A stretch of 64,000 bases of DNA from Limosilactobacillus secaliphilus (GCF_001437055.1 NZ_JQBW01000010.1:507472-571471); one strand, 5' to 3'. Positions 9,316-19,732 are shown, numbered from the stretch's first letter. Made by a program: numbers and translations. Notes: a model not told the origin generated them from the sequence alone.

Positions 9316-11838
9316 GTGGCTGATTCAGATAATTCAAACCGCATCACCGACGTCAAACTGACGAGTCAGATGCGTAATTCATTCCTGGACTATGCGATGA
9401 GTGTCATCGTCTCCCGGGCCCTGCCTGATGTGCGGGATGGCCTGAAGCCGGTCCAGCGGCGGATCCTGTATGGGATGAATGAATTAGGGGTAACCCCGGA
9501 CAAGCCTTACAAGAAATCTGCCCGGATTGTTGGGGACGTCATGGGGAAGTTCCACCCTCATGGTGACTCCTCGATTTACGAAGGCCTGGTGCGGATGGCC
9601 CAAGACTTTAGCTATCGTTACATGCTGGTTGACGGGCACGGTAACTTTGGTTCAGTCGACGGGGACTCTGCCGCCGCCATGCGTTACACCGAAGCACGGA
9701 TGAGCCGGATTGCGGTGGAGATGCTGCGCGACATCAATAAGGACACGGTTGATTTCCAAGATAACTATGATGGGACGGAAAAGGAGCCAACGGTCTTGCC
9801 GGCACGGTTCCCTAACCTCTTAGTCAACGGTGCTTCTGGGATTGCCGTCGGGATGGCAACCAACATTCCAACTCACAACCTGGGTGAAGTCATCTCCGCT
9901 ATTCACGTCTTGATGAAGAACCCGGACGCAACAACCGAAGACCTGATGAAGGTATTGCCGGGTCCAGACTTCCCAACTGGTGGGGTTGTCCTTGGCAAAT
10001 CCGGTATCCGCAAAGCCTACGAAACTGGTAAGGGCTCCATTATCGTGCGGGCAAAGGTGGATATCGAAGAAACCAAGACCGGCCGTCAGCAGATCATCGT
10101 TCACGAAATTCCTTACATGGTTAACAAGGCCAAGTTGATCGAACGGATCGCGGAATTGGCCCGGAACAAGGAAATCGACGGGATCACGGATATCAACGAT
10201 GAAACCGACCGTGAAGGGATGCGGATCGTCATTGATGTCCGGCGAGATGCCAGCGCCGAAGTCATTTTGAACAACCTGTACAAGATGACCCTGATGCAGA
10301 CGACCTTCAACTTCAACATGCTGGCGATCGTCAACGGTGCCCCAAAGATCTTGAGCTTAAAGGAAATCCTGCAGTACTACCTGAAACACCAGGAAAGCGT
10401 TGTTCGGCGGCGGACTGAGTTTGACCTGAAGAAGGCTCAGCAGCGTGCGCACATCGTTGAAGGACTGCGGATTGCCTTAGATCACATTGATGAGATCATC
10501 AAGATCATCCGTCAATCACAGACGAGTGAAGTTGCTAAGTCCCAGTTGATGAACGACTTTGGCCTGTCAGAACGGCAATCACAGGCCATTCTGGATATGC
10601 GGCTGGTTCGGTTGACCGGCTTGGAACGGGAAAAGATTGAAGCCGAATACAAGAAACTGATGGCGGCCATCGCTGACTACAAGGACATCTTGGCCCACCG
10701 TGAACGGATTCAGCAGATCATTTATGATGAATTGCAAGAAATCCAGAAGAAGTTTGGTGACAAGCGGCGGACGGAATTACAAGTCGGCGACATTACCAAT
10801 ATCGAAGACGAAGACCTGATTGAAGAACAGGATATCGTTGTTACCTTGACGCACAACGGCTACATCAAGCGGCTGCCAGTCGATGAATTCAAGACGCAGA
10901 ACCGTGGCGGCCGTGGTGTTAAGGGCATGGGTGTGCACAAGGATGACTTTATTGAGCACCTGATTTCAAGCTCAACCCATGACATGCTGCTGTTCTTTAC
11001 CAATTCTGGCAAGGTCTTCTCAATGAAGGGGTATGAAATCCCTGAATACGGTCGTTCTGCACAAGGAATTCCGGTAATCAACCTCTTGAGTCTGGATCCA
11101 CACGAGAAGATCAGCGCGGTCATCAACGTTTCCCACAAGAGCAACGATGAAGACAAGGACCTCTTCTTTGCCACTAAGCAAGGGATCGTCAAGCGGACTC
11201 CTGTTGCCGAATTCCAGAACATCCGGAGCAACGGTCTGAAGGCAATCAACCTGCACGAAAATGACGAATTGATTGCGGTAGAGATCATTGACCATGACCA
11301 GAACCTGATCTTGGGGACCCATCAAGGTTACTCAGTCAGCTTCAACAGCACGGCGGTTCGGTCCATGGGCCGGGCAGCTGCCGGTGTTCGTGGTGCCCGT
11401 CTGCGGCCAAACGATTACCTGATTGGTGCCGGTAAACTGAATCCTGACGACAATGTCCTGGTTATTTCGGCAAACGGTTATGGTAAACAGACGCCAGCTG
11501 CTGAATACCCAATCAAGGGCCGTGGCGGTAAAGGTATCAAGACCGTTAACGTCACCAGCAAGAATGGCCCACTGGTTGGTCTGACCACCGTTAAGGGCGA
11601 CGAAGACATCATGCTGGTAACGACCAAGGGTGTCATCATCCGCTTCGGTGTTGAAACGGTGTCGACAACCGGTCGTTCAACGATTGGGGTTCACTTAATT
11701 AAGCTGACCGATGGCGCACAAGTAGCTACGATGGCAAAAGTGGCCAAGGAAGACAGCGATGATGACGACAGCTCTGCTGAAGAAAAGACTACTGACGAAA
11801 CGACTGGTAAAGCCACATCAACTGATGACGACAAGTAA
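9316..11838 (+). CDS. gyrA: DNA gyrase subunit A
   Basis: The 840-residue breakage-rejoining subunit. The catalytic tyrosine is Y124 in [11 protein letters not shown]. The quinolone-determining segment reads [10 protein letters not shown], with Ser85 and Glu89 at the positions equivalent to E. coli 83 and 87, the ordinary sensitive state in lactic acid bacteria. The C-terminal beta-pinwheel has the GyrA box in [10 protein letters not shown] (about 530). The protein ends in a very acidic Asp/Glu/Thr tail (about 808-840). GTG at 9316 follows GAGGAGG, 22 bases after gyrB. Confidence 0.98.
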   Translation: MADSDNSNRITDVKLTSQMRNSFLDYAMSVIVSRALPDVRDGLKPVQRRILYGMNELGVTPDKPYKKSARIVGDVMGKFHPHGDSSIYEGLVRMAQDFSYRYMLVDGHGNFGSVDGDSAAAMRYTEARMSRIAVEMLRDINKDTVDFQDNYDGTEKEPTVLPARFPNLLVNGASGIAVGMATNIPTHNLGEVISAIHVLMKNPDATTEDLMKVLPGPDFPTGGVVLGKSGIRKAYETGKGSIIVRAKVDIEETKTGRQQIIVHEIPYMVNKAKLIERIAELARNKEIDGITDINDETDREGMRIVIDVRRDASAEVILNNLYKMTLMQTTFNFNMLAIVNGAPKILSLKEILQYYLKHQESVVRRRTEFDLKKAQQRAHIVEGLRIALDHIDEIIKIIRQSQTSEVAKSQLMNDFGLSERQSQAILDMRLVRLTGLEREKIEAEYKKLMAAIADYKDILAHRERIQQIIYDELQEIQKKFGDKRRTELQVGDITNIEDEDLIEEQDIVVTLTHNGYIKRLPVDEFKTQNRGGRGVKGMGVHKDDFIEHLISSSTHDMLLFFTNSGKVFSMKGYEIPEYGRSAQGIPVINLLSLDPHEKISAVINVSHKSNDEDKDLFFATKQGIVKRTPVAEFQNIRSNGLKAINLHENDELIAVEIIDHDQNLILGTHQGYSVSFNSTAVRSMGRAAAGVRGARLRPNDYLIGAGKLNPDDNVLVISANGYGKQTPAAEYPIKGRGGKGIKTVNVTSKNGPLVGLTTVKGDEDIMLVTTKGVIIRFGVETVSTTGRSTIGVHLIKLTDGAQVATMAKVAKEDSDDDDSSAEEKTTDETTGKATSTDDDK

Positions 11839-11860
11839 TAGTCACAATCGTTAATAAAAT

Positions 11861-11903
11861 AAGGATCTAGGGGCAAAATTATGTCCACTAGGTCCTTATT
11901 TTT
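11861..11903 (+). terminator. Terminator after gyrA
   Basis: AAGGATCTAG...CTAGGTCCTT (one mismatch) followed by ATTTTTG ends the gyrase transcript. Confidence 0.75.
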
Positions 11904-11995
11904 GTGTTTGCATAAAAAATTAAAGTATTTTGCTGCAAATGAGGGTGATTGACGTTTATTATTGATAGACCGCAATTCCAGATCAGATTTGATTC

Positions 11996-12024
11996 TTGTG
12001 ATTTATGTTGTTTTATGCTATCAT
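11996..12024 (+). promoter_or_regulatory. Promoter of the rpsF-ssb-rpsR operon
   Basis: TTGTGA (11996-12001), a 17-base spacer and TATCAT (12019-12024) preceded by TGC (extended -10). The 5' leader of about 80 bases contains a small hairpin TCCTT...AAGGA. Bacterial rpsF leaders often bind the S6:S18 pair for feedback; I could not confirm that motif here. Confidence 0.6.
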
Positions 12025-12112
12025 TCATTTTTGTGAGTATACGTATGAGACGTCTACTCTCCTTGCTCTTTTAAGGAAAAAGGGCCTGAGTCCATAAGGA
12101 GGTGTAACATTC

Positions 12113-12403
12113 ATGGAAACACGCAAATATGAAATTACTTACATCATTCGTCCTGATATCGATGAATCTGCCAAGAGCGAATTAGTTGATCGTTTTGACA
12201 AGATTCTGAGCGACAATGGTGCAACGGTTGTTGATTCAAAGGACTGGTCAACCCGTCGTTTTGCTTACCCAATCGAAAAGTACACTGAAGGTACTTACCA
12301 CGTGGTAAACATCACTACCGACACTGATCAGCCATTGAACGAATTTGATCGTCTGTCCAAGTTCAGTGACGACATCCTGCGTCACATGATCGTTAAGCGC
12401 TAA
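12113..12403 (+). CDS. rpsF: 30S ribosomal protein S6
   Basis: A 96-residue S6 protein ([20 protein letters not shown]), a partner of S18 in the platform of the small subunit. A strong AAGGAGGTG precedes the ATG. Arginine codons are almost all CGT, unlike the CGG-rich neighbouring genes, as expected for very high expression. First gene of the rpsF-ssb-rpsR operon. Confidence 0.98.
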   Translation: METRKYEITYIIRPDIDESAKSELVDRFDKILSDNGATVVDSKDWSTRRFAYPIEKYTEGTYHVVNITTDTDQPLNEFDRLSKFSDDILRHMIVKR

Positions 12404-12448
12404 TAGGCCAAACGATCGAACATTCTACTGAGAGGAGTGCGATATCCA

Positions 12449-13096
12449 ATGTTAAACCGTGTAGTTCTTACTGGACGTTTAACCAGGGATCCGGAGTTGC
12501 GGTACACCGGTAGCGGAGTTGCTGTTTGCAGTTTTACGGTTGCAGTTGATCGCCAGTTTCGTAACCAACAAGGTGATCGGGACGCAGACTTCATTAGCTG
12601 TGTAATTTGGCGGAAGTCCGCGGAAAACTTTGCTAATTTCACTCATAAAGGTTCTTTAGTGGGTATTGATGGTCGCCTGTCCACCCGGAATTATGAAAAT
12701 AATCAGGGTCAGCGAGTTTATGTCACCGAAGTAACGGTTGATAACTTTGCCCTATTGGAACCACGTGCAGCGGGCCGGAATGGCGGCGCACAGGGTGGCT
12801 ACAATAACCAAAACCAAGGCTTCCAACAAAACAATGCCTTCAATCAAGGACCGCAAGCTGCGCCAAGTAGCGCACCTCAGCAGCAAAGAAACCAACAGCC
12901 AGTCTTTAACCAGGGTAACCAAGTTGACTTAAGCACATTGCCATTCACGAATGACAACCCGCAACAGTCACAGGCACCGGCTTCATCGGCTGATGGGATT
13001 AACATTGATGATCAAAGTGCTATGGGCACGAAACAAGGAAGTTCATCATCGGATAATGATAGTGATCAACCATCAATTGATGATGTTCCGTTCTAA
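12449..13096 (+). CDS. ssb: Single-stranded DNA-binding protein
   Basis: A 215-residue SSB with an N-terminal OB fold (about 1-107, [20 protein letters not shown]), a long Gln/Asn/Ser-rich disordered linker, and the C-terminal interaction tip IDDVPF that binds replication and repair partners. I chose the ATG at 12449 with AGAGGAG upstream; an in-frame GTG at 12437 lies within that ribosome-binding site. The linker is longer than in B. subtilis SsbA (172 residues). Confidence 0.97.
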   Translation: MLNRVVLTGRLTRDPELRYTGSGVAVCSFTVAVDRQFRNQQGDRDADFISCVIWRKSAENFANFTHKGSLVGIDGRLSTRNYENNQGQRVYVTEVTVDNFALLEPRAAGRNGGAQGGYNNQNQGFQQNNAFNQGPQAAPSSAPQQQRNQQPVFNQGNQVDLSTLPFTNDNPQQSQAPASSADGINIDDQSAMGTKQGSSSSDNDSDQPSIDDVPF

Positions 13097-13125
13097 ATTA
13101 ATTAACAGCTAAGGGAGGTAATTTC

Positions 13126-13362
13126 ATGGCTCAACAACGTCGTGGAGGCCGTCGTCGTCGTAAAGTCGACTTCATCGCCGCAAACCACATCGAATACATT
13201 GACTACAAAGACACTGATTTATTACGTCGGTTCATCTCAGAACGCGGTAAGATCTTACCACGTCGGGTTACCGGTACTAGTGCCAAGAACCAGCGTCGTT
13301 TGACTATTGCCATCAAGCGTGCACGGATCATGGGTCTTCTGCCATTCGTTGCCGAAGACTAA
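13126..13362 (+). CDS. rpsR: 30S ribosomal protein S18
   Basis: A 78-residue basic protein with the S18 core ([20 protein letters not shown] and [19 protein letters not shown]). AAGGGAGG lies upstream of the ATG. Last gene of the rpsF operon, closed by a strong terminator. Confidence 0.98.
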   Translation: MAQQRRGGRRRRKVDFIAANHIEYIDYKDTDLLRRFISERGKILPRRVTGTSAKNQRRLTIAIKRARIMGLLPFVAED

Positions 13363-13378
13363 TTGGCATTTAAATTGA

Positions 13379-13410
13379 AAAGGACTGCAAATCTTTGCAG
13401 TCCTTTTTAT
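13379..13410 (+). terminator. Terminator after rpsR
   Basis: AAAAGGACTGCAAA-TC-TTTGCAGTCCTTTTT, a perfect stem with a T tail. Confidence 0.92.
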
Positions 13411-13500
13411 TTACCGTTTTGCCTTTAGATTTTCGTAAGAATTACGGTAGATATGATAAGATATGTTTATTGAGTAAAGACGTACAGGGGGGCACGATGA

Positions 13501-15522
13501 ATGCGGTTCTTATTTGGACAAGCCAATATTTCGCAGTTTCTGAATGATAAGCGGAGTCGCTGGACCGTTTTCTACCTGCTGACGATGACGGTGGCAAGTG
13601 TCGTCGTGGCATTCCTGTTTAACTGGATAATTGGCCTGATTTTGCTGGTTTTAGGCATTGTTGCTTTGGCAATGATCTTTACGCAGTGGCAGAGCCTGGC
13701 CAATCGCGAACAGGAATATGCCGACGACCTGACTTATGACGTTCACCAAAGTCAGGAAGAGGCACTGCTCGACATGCCAATCGGTATCATCATCCTGAAC
13801 CAACGGAACGTGGTGAAGTGGATCAACCCGTATCTGGCCCACTATTTTAAGGACCAGCTCTTAGTGGGTGAACCATTAGCAACGGCCGACAAGGAACTGG
13901 CAAAGATCGTCAAAAATCATGGTGATGACCACGAACCCCAAGTGGTTAAGTGGCGCGGCCGGCAGTTCCAATTCCTTTATCAGGAGCGGTTGCATTGTAT
14001 TTACTTGATGGACGTCACCCAGTACGAGGAAATCAGTCAGCGTTATTTAGACGAACGACTTTTCCTGGGAAATATTTTCCTGGACAACTACATCGAGTTG
14101 ACGCAGGGGATGAACGATTCGGATGTCTCCAACCTGCATAACTATGTCACTTCTGAGCTGAGCAACTGGGCTGACAGGAACCACATGTTGATCAAGGTGA
14201 TCGATGAAGACAACTACTTAATCATGGGTCATCAATCAACACTGCGGAAGCTGGAGGAAAAGAAGTTCAAGATTCTGGATAAGATTCGGGAAAACACTTC
14301 CAAGATGAATTCACCAGTCACGTTGTCAATCGGGATTGCCTATGGTCAGGTGAACCTGGGACGCTTAGCCGATACGGCGCAGCGAAACTTGGATTTGGCA
14401 CTGGGCCGTGGTGGTGACCAGGTAGTTGTTCGGCAAGAAAATCAGCAAGCCCGCTTCTATGGTGGAAAGACCAACCCGATGGAGAAGCGGACGCGGGTAC
14501 GGGCCCGGATTATCAGCCATGCCTTTAGCGAGCTGATGAACCAGTCCGACCAGATTTTCGTCGTGGGTCACGCCAAGCCTGATATGGATTCAATGGGTGC
14601 CTGCCTCGGGATCCGGCGCATTGCGGAAATGAACAACCAAGAATGCTGGGTCGTTTTGGATCAGGAAAAGGTCCACTCCGACATCGCACGGCTGGTGCAA
14701 CAGTTTAAGAACTACCAGAGCATCGACAAACACGTTATCACGCCGGAAGAGGCCCTTGAGAAGGCCACAGACAAGAGTTTGCTGGTAATGGTGGATCACT
14801 CCAAGGTCAGCATTTCGATGGCGCCAAAGCTGTATGAGCGCCTTAAAAACCGGACTGTGATCATTGACCACCACCGGCGCGGCGAAGAATTCCCAGAAAA
14901 TCCGCTGTTGGTCTACATCGAGCCTTATGCATCGTCGACTTGTGAACTGATCACTGAAATGTTCGAATACCAGCCACGTGAGGGAGCCGCCCTGAACCGG
15001 CTGGAAGCAACGACCATGTTGACCGGGATCGAGATTGATACCAAGAACTTCAAGCAGAATTCAGGCACGCGGACGTTTGATGCGGCCAGCTATCTGCGTT
15101 CTGCAGGTGCCGATAACCGGATGATCCAGCAGTTCATGAAGGAAAACGTCAACAACTTCATGCAGCGAAATCATCTGATTGCAAACACCAGCTTTATTAA
15201 TGATAAAATGGCATTGTGTGTTGGTGAAGAAGACCAAACCTATGATCCAGTTACGGCTGCTCAAGCCGCGGATATGCTGCTGCAGGTGGAAGGCATTGAA
15301 GCTTCCTTTGTCATCACCAAGCAGGCGAGTGGCGACGTGCGGATTTCTGCACGGTCAATCGGTGATTATAACGTCCAAGTCGTCATGGAAAAGCTAGGTG
15401 GCGGTGGTCACTTGAACAATGCCGCTACGCAGATCACTGACCGGACGGTAGAACAGGTCAAGGATCAGCTGTTGAGCGTGATCACACCGCAGAAAGCAAC
15501 CGAAGAAGAAAATAAGGAGTGA
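13501..15522 (+). CDS. gdpP: Cyclic-di-AMP phosphodiesterase GdpP
   Basis: A 673-residue membrane enzyme that hydrolyses c-di-AMP and so controls turgor, potassium and wall stress. Two transmembrane helices (about 20-60), a PAS domain (about 75-170), a degenerate GGDEF domain (about 175-310) and a DHH/DHHA1 phosphodiesterase (about 340-660). Metal motifs seen are GHAKPDMDSMGA, the DHH in IIDHHRRGEEF, and GGGGHLNNAA. An AGGGGGG ribosome-binding site precedes the ATG. The rplI Shine-Dalgarno overlaps the gdpP stop, a conserved gdpP-rplI-dnaB arrangement. Confidence 0.96.
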   Translation: MRFLFGQANISQFLNDKRSRWTVFYLLTMTVASVVVAFLFNWIIGLILLVLGIVALAMIFTQWQSLANREQEYADDLTYDVHQSQEEALLDMPIGIIILNQRNVVKWINPYLAHYFKDQLLVGEPLATADKELAKIVKNHGDDHEPQVVKWRGRQFQFLYQERLHCIYLMDVTQYEEISQRYLDERLFLGNIFLDNYIELTQGMNDSDVSNLHNYVTSELSNWADRNHMLIKVIDEDNYLIMGHQSTLRKLEEKKFKILDKIRENTSKMNSPVTLSIGIAYGQVNLGRLADTAQRNLDLALGRGGDQVVVRQENQQARFYGGKTNPMEKRTRVRARIISHAFSELMNQSDQIFVVGHAKPDMDSMGACLGIRRIAEMNNQECWVVLDQEKVHSDIARLVQQFKNYQSIDKHVITPEEALEKATDKSLLVMVDHSKVSISMAPKLYERLKNRTVIIDHHRRGEEFPENPLLVYIEPYASSTCELITEMFEYQPREGAALNRLEATTMLTGIEIDTKNFKQNSGTRTFDAASYLRSAGADNRMIQQFMKENVNNFMQRNHLIANTSFINDKMALCVGEEDQTYDPVTAAQAADMLLQVEGIEASFVITKQASGDVRISARSIGDYNVQVVMEKLGGGGHLNNAATQITDRTVEQVKDQLLSVITPQKATEEENKE

Positions 15523-15527
15523 GCCAG

Positions 15528-15980
15528 ATGAAGGTTATTTTTATGGAAGATGTTAAAGGTCGAGGCAAACGTGGTCAGGTCAAGAACGTTCCGGATGGCT
15601 ACGCACAAAACTTCTTGATTCCACGTGGCAAGGCGAAGTTGGCTACTAAAGCGGCCATGAGCGAGCTGAAGGGGCAGGAACGTTCCAAGGCAAAGCGTGA
15701 AGCTGAAGAATTGGCTCAGGCAAAGGAATTGAAGAAGAAGCTGGAATCCGACAACACGGTACTGCAAATGAGCGGTAAGGCTGGTAGTGACGGTCGGATG
15801 TTCGGCTCAATTTCCAGCAAGCAGATTACCAAGGCCCTGCAAGACCAATACAACATCAAACTCGATAAGCGGAAGCTCGAATTGCCTGCACCAATTAAGG
15901 CATTGGGCTACGCTGACGTAAAAGTAAAGCTGCATCATGATGTGGAAGCTAAGTTGCGGATCCACATTGCTGAAAAATAA
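15528..15980 (+). CDS. rplI: 50S ribosomal protein L9
   Basis: A 150-residue L9 protein. The N-terminal globular domain (MKVIFMEDVKGRGKRGQVKN) is followed by a long Lys/Ala/Glu-rich connecting helix (about 42-75) and a C-terminal domain. The ATG at 15528 follows AAGGAG at 8 bases; an in-frame GTG at 15519 overlaps that site and is rejected. L9 helps keep the reading frame on the ribosome. Confidence 0.97.
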   Translation: MKVIFMEDVKGRGKRGQVKNVPDGYAQNFLIPRGKAKLATKAAMSELKGQERSKAKREAEELAQAKELKKKLESDNTVLQMSGKAGSDGRMFGSISSKQITKALQDQYNIKLDKRKLELPAPIKALGYADVKVKLHHDVEAKLRIHIAEK

Positions 15981-15998
15981 CTAGGAGATTTAATTGCC

Positions 15999-17381
15999 AT
16001 GGATAATTCGCCATCAATAAATCGAACCCCGCCGCGTAGTTTAGAGGCGGAACAAGCCGTCTTGGGGGCGGCTTTTTTGACTAAGGACGCGATTGTCCAG
16101 GCCATGGAGTATCTAGAACCCCAAGACTTTTATAGCCGCAAGCATCAGATCCTATTTGCGGCCATGATTAAGCTTAACGAGCGCGATCAGCCAATCGACA
16201 TTGTCTCGATGAAGGCTGAATTGGACCGCGAAAAGCAGACCGAAAACATTGGCGGGATGGAATACCTGGCCAAGCTGGCCGGCGCGGTCCCAACGGCATC
16301 AGATGTCGTTTACTATGCCAAAATCGTTAAGGATAAATCCACCGCCCGCCGCTTGATTGACACGGCCACTAAAATTGCCGGCAAGGGTTATGAAGACCAT
16401 GAAGATTTAACGAGTCTGTTGGATGATGCGGAACGGTCAATCTTAAACGTCGCTGAAAGCAGTAACACCAACGAACTGCAAAAAATCAGCGACCTGCTTT
16501 CGCAATCAGCAGACCACATTTATGAACTGTCAAAACAAAAGAGCGACGTTACTGGCTTAGCGACCGGCTATCCTCAGCTGGATAAGATGACGACTGGCCT
16601 CCACCCCGATGAATTGATTATCGTGGCGGCCCGGCCGGCAATGGGTAAGACGGCTTTTGCCCTGAACATCGCCCAGAATGTTGCGATTAAAAACGATACT
16701 TCCGTTGCGATCTTCTCACTCGAAATGGGTGCCGAATCGCTGGTTGATCGGATGCTGTGTGCTGAAGGCAGTATCAATGCCAACCACTTGCGGACCGGTG
16801 AACTGACGGAAGACGAATGGAAGAGTCTGTGGGTTGCGATGGGAACCCTAGATCGTGCCAACATCTACATCGATGATACGCCTGGGATCCGGGTACCTGA
16901 AATCCGGGCTAAATGTCGGCGTTTGGCCAAGCAAACCGGGAATTTAGGCTTGATCGTCATCGACTACCTGCAATTGATCGAAGGTGGCAATGCCGAAAAC
17001 CGGCAACAGGAAGTTTCTGAAATTTCGCGGCAGTTGAAGAAGCTGGCCAAGGAATTGCAGTGCCCGGTCATCGCCTTATCACAACTATCGCGTGGCGTTG
17101 AACAGCGTCAGGATAAGCGGCCGGTGTTATCGGATATTCGTGAATCTGGGTCAATCGAACAAGATGCTGATATCGTTAGTTTCCTCTACCGTGATGACTA
17201 CTATCAACACGAAGAGGGCAGCGATGACGATCAGGGACCGGTAGATACTGATCAACCAAGTCTTAGTGAAACCGAAGTCATTATTGACAAGAACCGTAGC
17301 GGCCCGCGGGGAACCGTTAAACTGCTTTTCAATAAGACTTATAACAAGTTTGCGTCGATTGATTACGAACACCAAGAATAA
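15999..17381 (+). CDS. dnaB: Replicative DNA helicase DnaB (DnaC in Bacillus nomenclature)
   Basis: The 460-residue hexameric helicase. The N-terminal helical domain (about 15-115) is joined by a linker to the RecA-like ATPase with Walker A PAMGKTAF (about 213-220), Walker B LIVIDYLQLI and the arginine-finger region. The acidic insert EEGSDDDQGPVDTDQ near 410-425 is typical of lactobacilli. It follows rplI by 18 bases and ends the gdpP-rplI-dnaB unit. Confidence 0.97.
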   Translation: MDNSPSINRTPPRSLEAEQAVLGAAFLTKDAIVQAMEYLEPQDFYSRKHQILFAAMIKLNERDQPIDIVSMKAELDREKQTENIGGMEYLAKLAGAVPTASDVVYYAKIVKDKSTARRLIDTATKIAGKGYEDHEDLTSLLDDAERSILNVAESSNTNELQKISDLLSQSADHIYELSKQKSDVTGLATGYPQLDKMTTGLHPDELIIVAARPAMGKTAFALNIAQNVAIKNDTSVAIFSLEMGAESLVDRMLCAEGSINANHLRTGELTEDEWKSLWVAMGTLDRANIYIDDTPGIRVPEIRAKCRRLAKQTGNLGLIVIDYLQLIEGGNAENRQQEVSEISRQLKKLAKELQCPVIALSQLSRGVEQRQDKRPVLSDIRESGSIEQDADIVSFLYRDDYYQHEEGSDDDQGPVDTDQPSLSETEVIIDKNRSGPRGTVKLLFNKTYNKFASIDYEHQE

Positions 17382-17389
17382 TTGAACTG

Positions 17390-17432
17390 GGAGCGTTGAG
17401 AAGCACAAAAACTTCGCTAACGCTCCTCTTTA
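17390..17432 (+). terminator. Terminator after dnaB
   Basis: GGAGCGTT (17390-17397) pairs with AACGCTCC (17419-17426), with additional inner pairing, followed by TCTTT. Confidence 0.7.
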
Positions 17433-17458
17433 AATAGAGAGACATTGAGGGAGAAACA

Positions 17459-18664
17459 ATGAATAAAGGAATCAAGCTCCATTGGCTATTAATTGGTGTA
17501 TTCCTGGTCAACTTTGGCAACAGCTTTGTCTGGCCGTTGACCACGGTTTACATTCACGACCAGCTGCACCATTCATTAACCGTTGCGGGCGTCGTCATCC
17601 TCTTTTATTCGGGGGCCAATGTTGTGGGTTCATACTTTGCCGGCAACAGTTTTGACCGCCACAATCCGCAATACTTAATGCTGAGCGGCCTGATTGGCGC
17701 CATCGTTACTATGTTGATCATGGTTTTTGAAAATGGCTGGCCAATGTACCCAATCATGCTGACGCTGGTGGGCTTCTTTAACGGCTGGCTGGTCACCTTG
17801 CATAATTCATACGGGACAATGACCAACAACGCGGATGGCCGTTTTGTCTTTAATATGATCTATTTTGCCAACAATTTGGGGATGGTCTGTGCCACCAGTG
17901 CAGTTGGTCCGCTTTATCAATGGACACATAAACAGGTGGGTCCTTTATTCCTGCTGACGGTGATCTTGTACGCGTTCTTCAGTGTCTTAGTGTTCTTCTT
18001 CTACCGGGTACCGGCCTCAGCACGGAGTCAGGCTCATGTAGATAAGACGCCTGCTGCAGGATCTAAATCATCCCAGCTTAAATTGCCTCATGCCAATAGT
18101 TCGATCATTTGGACGCTGAGTATCTCCTTATGCATTGTGTGGATCTTGTACACGCAATGGTCGAGCAACCTGTCCGTTTACCTGACAGGCATGGGGATGA
18201 CAATGACCAATTACAGCATGCTGTGGACGATTAACGGCTTGATGGTGGTCTTCCTCCAGCCGTTGATGAACGTGGTTAACCGCTACGTTAAGCACGATTA
18301 TCTGAAGATTTACATCGGGGTAATGACAATCGGCTTATCCTTTGTCACCTTGATTGTGGGCCGCGTCTATCTCTGGTTTGTGGCCGGCATGGTGGTGCTG
18401 ACCTTGGGTGAAATCTTGGTCTTTCCAACGATTCCGGCGATTATCAACCAGTTGTCCCCGAATGAAGTTAAGGGCCATTTCCAAGGGATACTGAATGCCC
18501 TGATTTCGTTAGGCAAGGCGATCGGGCCGGTATTTGGCGGGATCATGATCGAGCAGACATCCTACCGCTTGTTATTTGACCTTTGTCTGGTTAGCTTGAT
18601 CGTCATTGTGGTTGTGACGGCATTGATGATTAACCGGATGAAAAACAAGACAGTTGAATATTGA
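17459..18664 (+). CDS. MFS transporter, substrate unknown
   Basis: A 401-residue protein with about 12 hydrophobic segments and the two-half layout of the major facilitator superfamily. The loop after helix 2 (GSYFAGNSFDRHNPQ) resembles motif A (GxxxDRxGRR) in degenerate form. The basic tail MINRMKNKTVEY is cytoplasmic. It resembles putative drug-efflux MFS proteins of lactobacilli, but nothing in the sequence fixes a substrate. GAGGGAG precedes the ATG. It stands alone between two terminators and converges on the MerR gene. Confidence 0.85.
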   Translation: MNKGIKLHWLLIGVFLVNFGNSFVWPLTTVYIHDQLHHSLTVAGVVILFYSGANVVGSYFAGNSFDRHNPQYLMLSGLIGAIVTMLIMVFENGWPMYPIMLTLVGFFNGWLVTLHNSYGTMTNNADGRFVFNMIYFANNLGMVCATSAVGPLYQWTHKQVGPLFLLTVILYAFFSVLVFFFYRVPASARSQAHVDKTPAAGSKSSQLKLPHANSSIIWTLSISLCIVWILYTQWSSNLSVYLTGMGMTMTNYSMLWTINGLMVVFLQPLMNVVNRYVKHDYLKIYIGVMTIGLSFVTLIVGRVYLWFVAGMVVLTLGEILVFPTIPAIINQLSPNEVKGHFQGILNALISLGKAIGPVFGGIMIEQTSYRLLFDLCLVSLIVIVVVTALMINRMKNKTVEY

Positions 18665-18674
18665 TTGAGAAACG

Positions 18675-18725
18675 AAAATGGTCGCTAGGATAGGCAAGAA
18701 AGCTTATATTAGCGGCCATTTTTTA
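18675..18725. terminator. Bidirectional terminator between the MFS and MerR genes
   Basis: AAAATGGTCGCTA ... TAGCGGCCATTTTTT: a 13-bp stem with one G-T pair, A-rich on one side and T-rich on the other, so it serves both converging genes. Confidence 0.85.
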
Positions 18726-18740
18726 ATTGAACTGAAGGAG

Positions 18741-19448
18741 TTAACGGTACTCTTCAACACAGAAATTCTTTTGCTGACAATGAGGACAAATTAGTTTTCT
18801 GGTGTTAGGAGTGTGAGCAGCGAAGATCCAGGATTTGAAATTGGGAACGAATTCAGATTGGCAATGGGGGCACAGGTACATGGAGTGCTGGTAGTAGGAA
18901 TAGGTGATTTCGCCGGCAATGATCAATGAGCATAAGAGGCCGAAAACGAACCACCAGCCTGAAGCACCTTGATAAAATACATAGATTAAGCTGCCCCAAA
19001 GAAGACAGTCGACAATTGCTCCCCAAGATAGGATCCGCAATCGCAAGCGATGGAGTTTACTAGTCATTTTCATGTTTGATGCCACCTTTTCTTGGACGTT
19101 GGTTGAAAAGTCAACTGGCGACTGCACCTTTTTCTTAAGGTACTTAAGCCCCTCAAGCTGGGAGGTCGTGAGTCGCTGTTGATCATGAAGTGCATGAATT
19201 TGTTGGTCAATCAATGACGATAAAAGTTGAGAATTATGATCATTGTTGATCAACTGCTGAATATCTTTCAGCTGGAAGCCTAGTTGACGGTATGCCAGAA
19301 TCTGCTGCAGGCGTAAACGATCTGCCTCATCATATTCTCGCCGGTTGTTGGCCGTTCTTTTGGCAATCAACAGCCCTTTTGCATCGTAATACTGGACGGT
19401 TCTGATCGAGGTGTGGCATTGTTTTGCTAACTGACCACTAGAATACAT
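18741..19448 (-). CDS. MerR-family regulator with membrane and zinc-ribbon C terminus
   Basis: A 235-residue protein. Residues 1-70 form a MerR winged helix (MYSSGQLAKQCHTSIRTVQY, then GLLIAKRTANNRREYDEAD), followed by a coiled coil (about 75-120). Instead of an effector domain there are two transmembrane helices (about 142-185) and then a zinc-ribbon-like tail with two CPHC pairs (about 196-199 and 221-224). The start at 19446-19448 follows AAAGGAGG; an upstream frame to 19583 runs through the tRNA and is not coding. A membrane-anchored MerR protein may sense envelope or metal stress, but its target is unknown. No partner gene is adjacent. Confidence 0.85.
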   Translation of the reverse strand: MYSSGQLAKQCHTSIRTVQYYDAKGLLIAKRTANNRREYDEADRLRLQQILAYRQLGFQLKDIQQLINNDHNSQLLSSLIDQQIHALHDQQRLTTSQLEGLKYLKKKVQSPVDFSTNVQEKVASNMKMTSKLHRLRLRILSWGAIVDCLLWGSLIYVFYQGASGWWFVFGLLCSLIIAGEITYSYYQHSMYLCPHCQSEFVPNFKSWIFAAHTPNTRKLICPHCQQKNFCVEEYR

Positions 19449-19512
19449 GTGTTGGCCTCCTTTCTGACTTAAAGTGTAGCTAATGACGTCGGGTAACAAG
19501 CAATAGGAAAAT

Positions 19513-19540
19513 AAAAAAAGACCACCAAATCTGGTGGTCT
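19513..19540 (-). terminator. Terminator of tRNA-Lys copy 1
   Basis: AGACCACCAAATCTGGTGGTCT stem (19519-19540) followed by TTTTTTTATTTT on the minus strand. Confidence 0.9.
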
Positions 19541-19551
19541 CTTTGATATGA

Positions 19552-19624
19552 TGGGCAGTCAGGGGATCGAACCCTGGACCCACGGATTAAGAGTCCGTTG
19601 CTCTGCCAGCTGAGCTAACTGCCC
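19552..19624 (-). tRNA. tRNA-Lys (anticodon CTT), copy 1
   Basis: A 73-base cloverleaf: acceptor GGGCAGT/ACTGCCC, D arm GCTCAGCTGGCAGAGC, anticodon stem GGACT-CTT-AATCC, and T arm GGGTTCGATCCC. The CCA end is not encoded (the sequence continues ATCA). The anticodon loop CTCTTAA reads AAG codons. Confidence 0.97.
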
Positions 19625-19732
19625 ATATCTTTAACAACAACGGTAATAATATCAAAAATTATTAGCTTTTGCAAGGGCTTTTTTGAAAAATAATTAACGA
19701 CCAAGCACAACTATCATAATGTCTCAAAGCAC

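Noticed and set aside
19449-19583. Longer start for the MerR gene
   Set aside because: The extension would translate the tRNA-Lys gene and its terminator; the ATG at 19448 has a clear AAAGGAGG.
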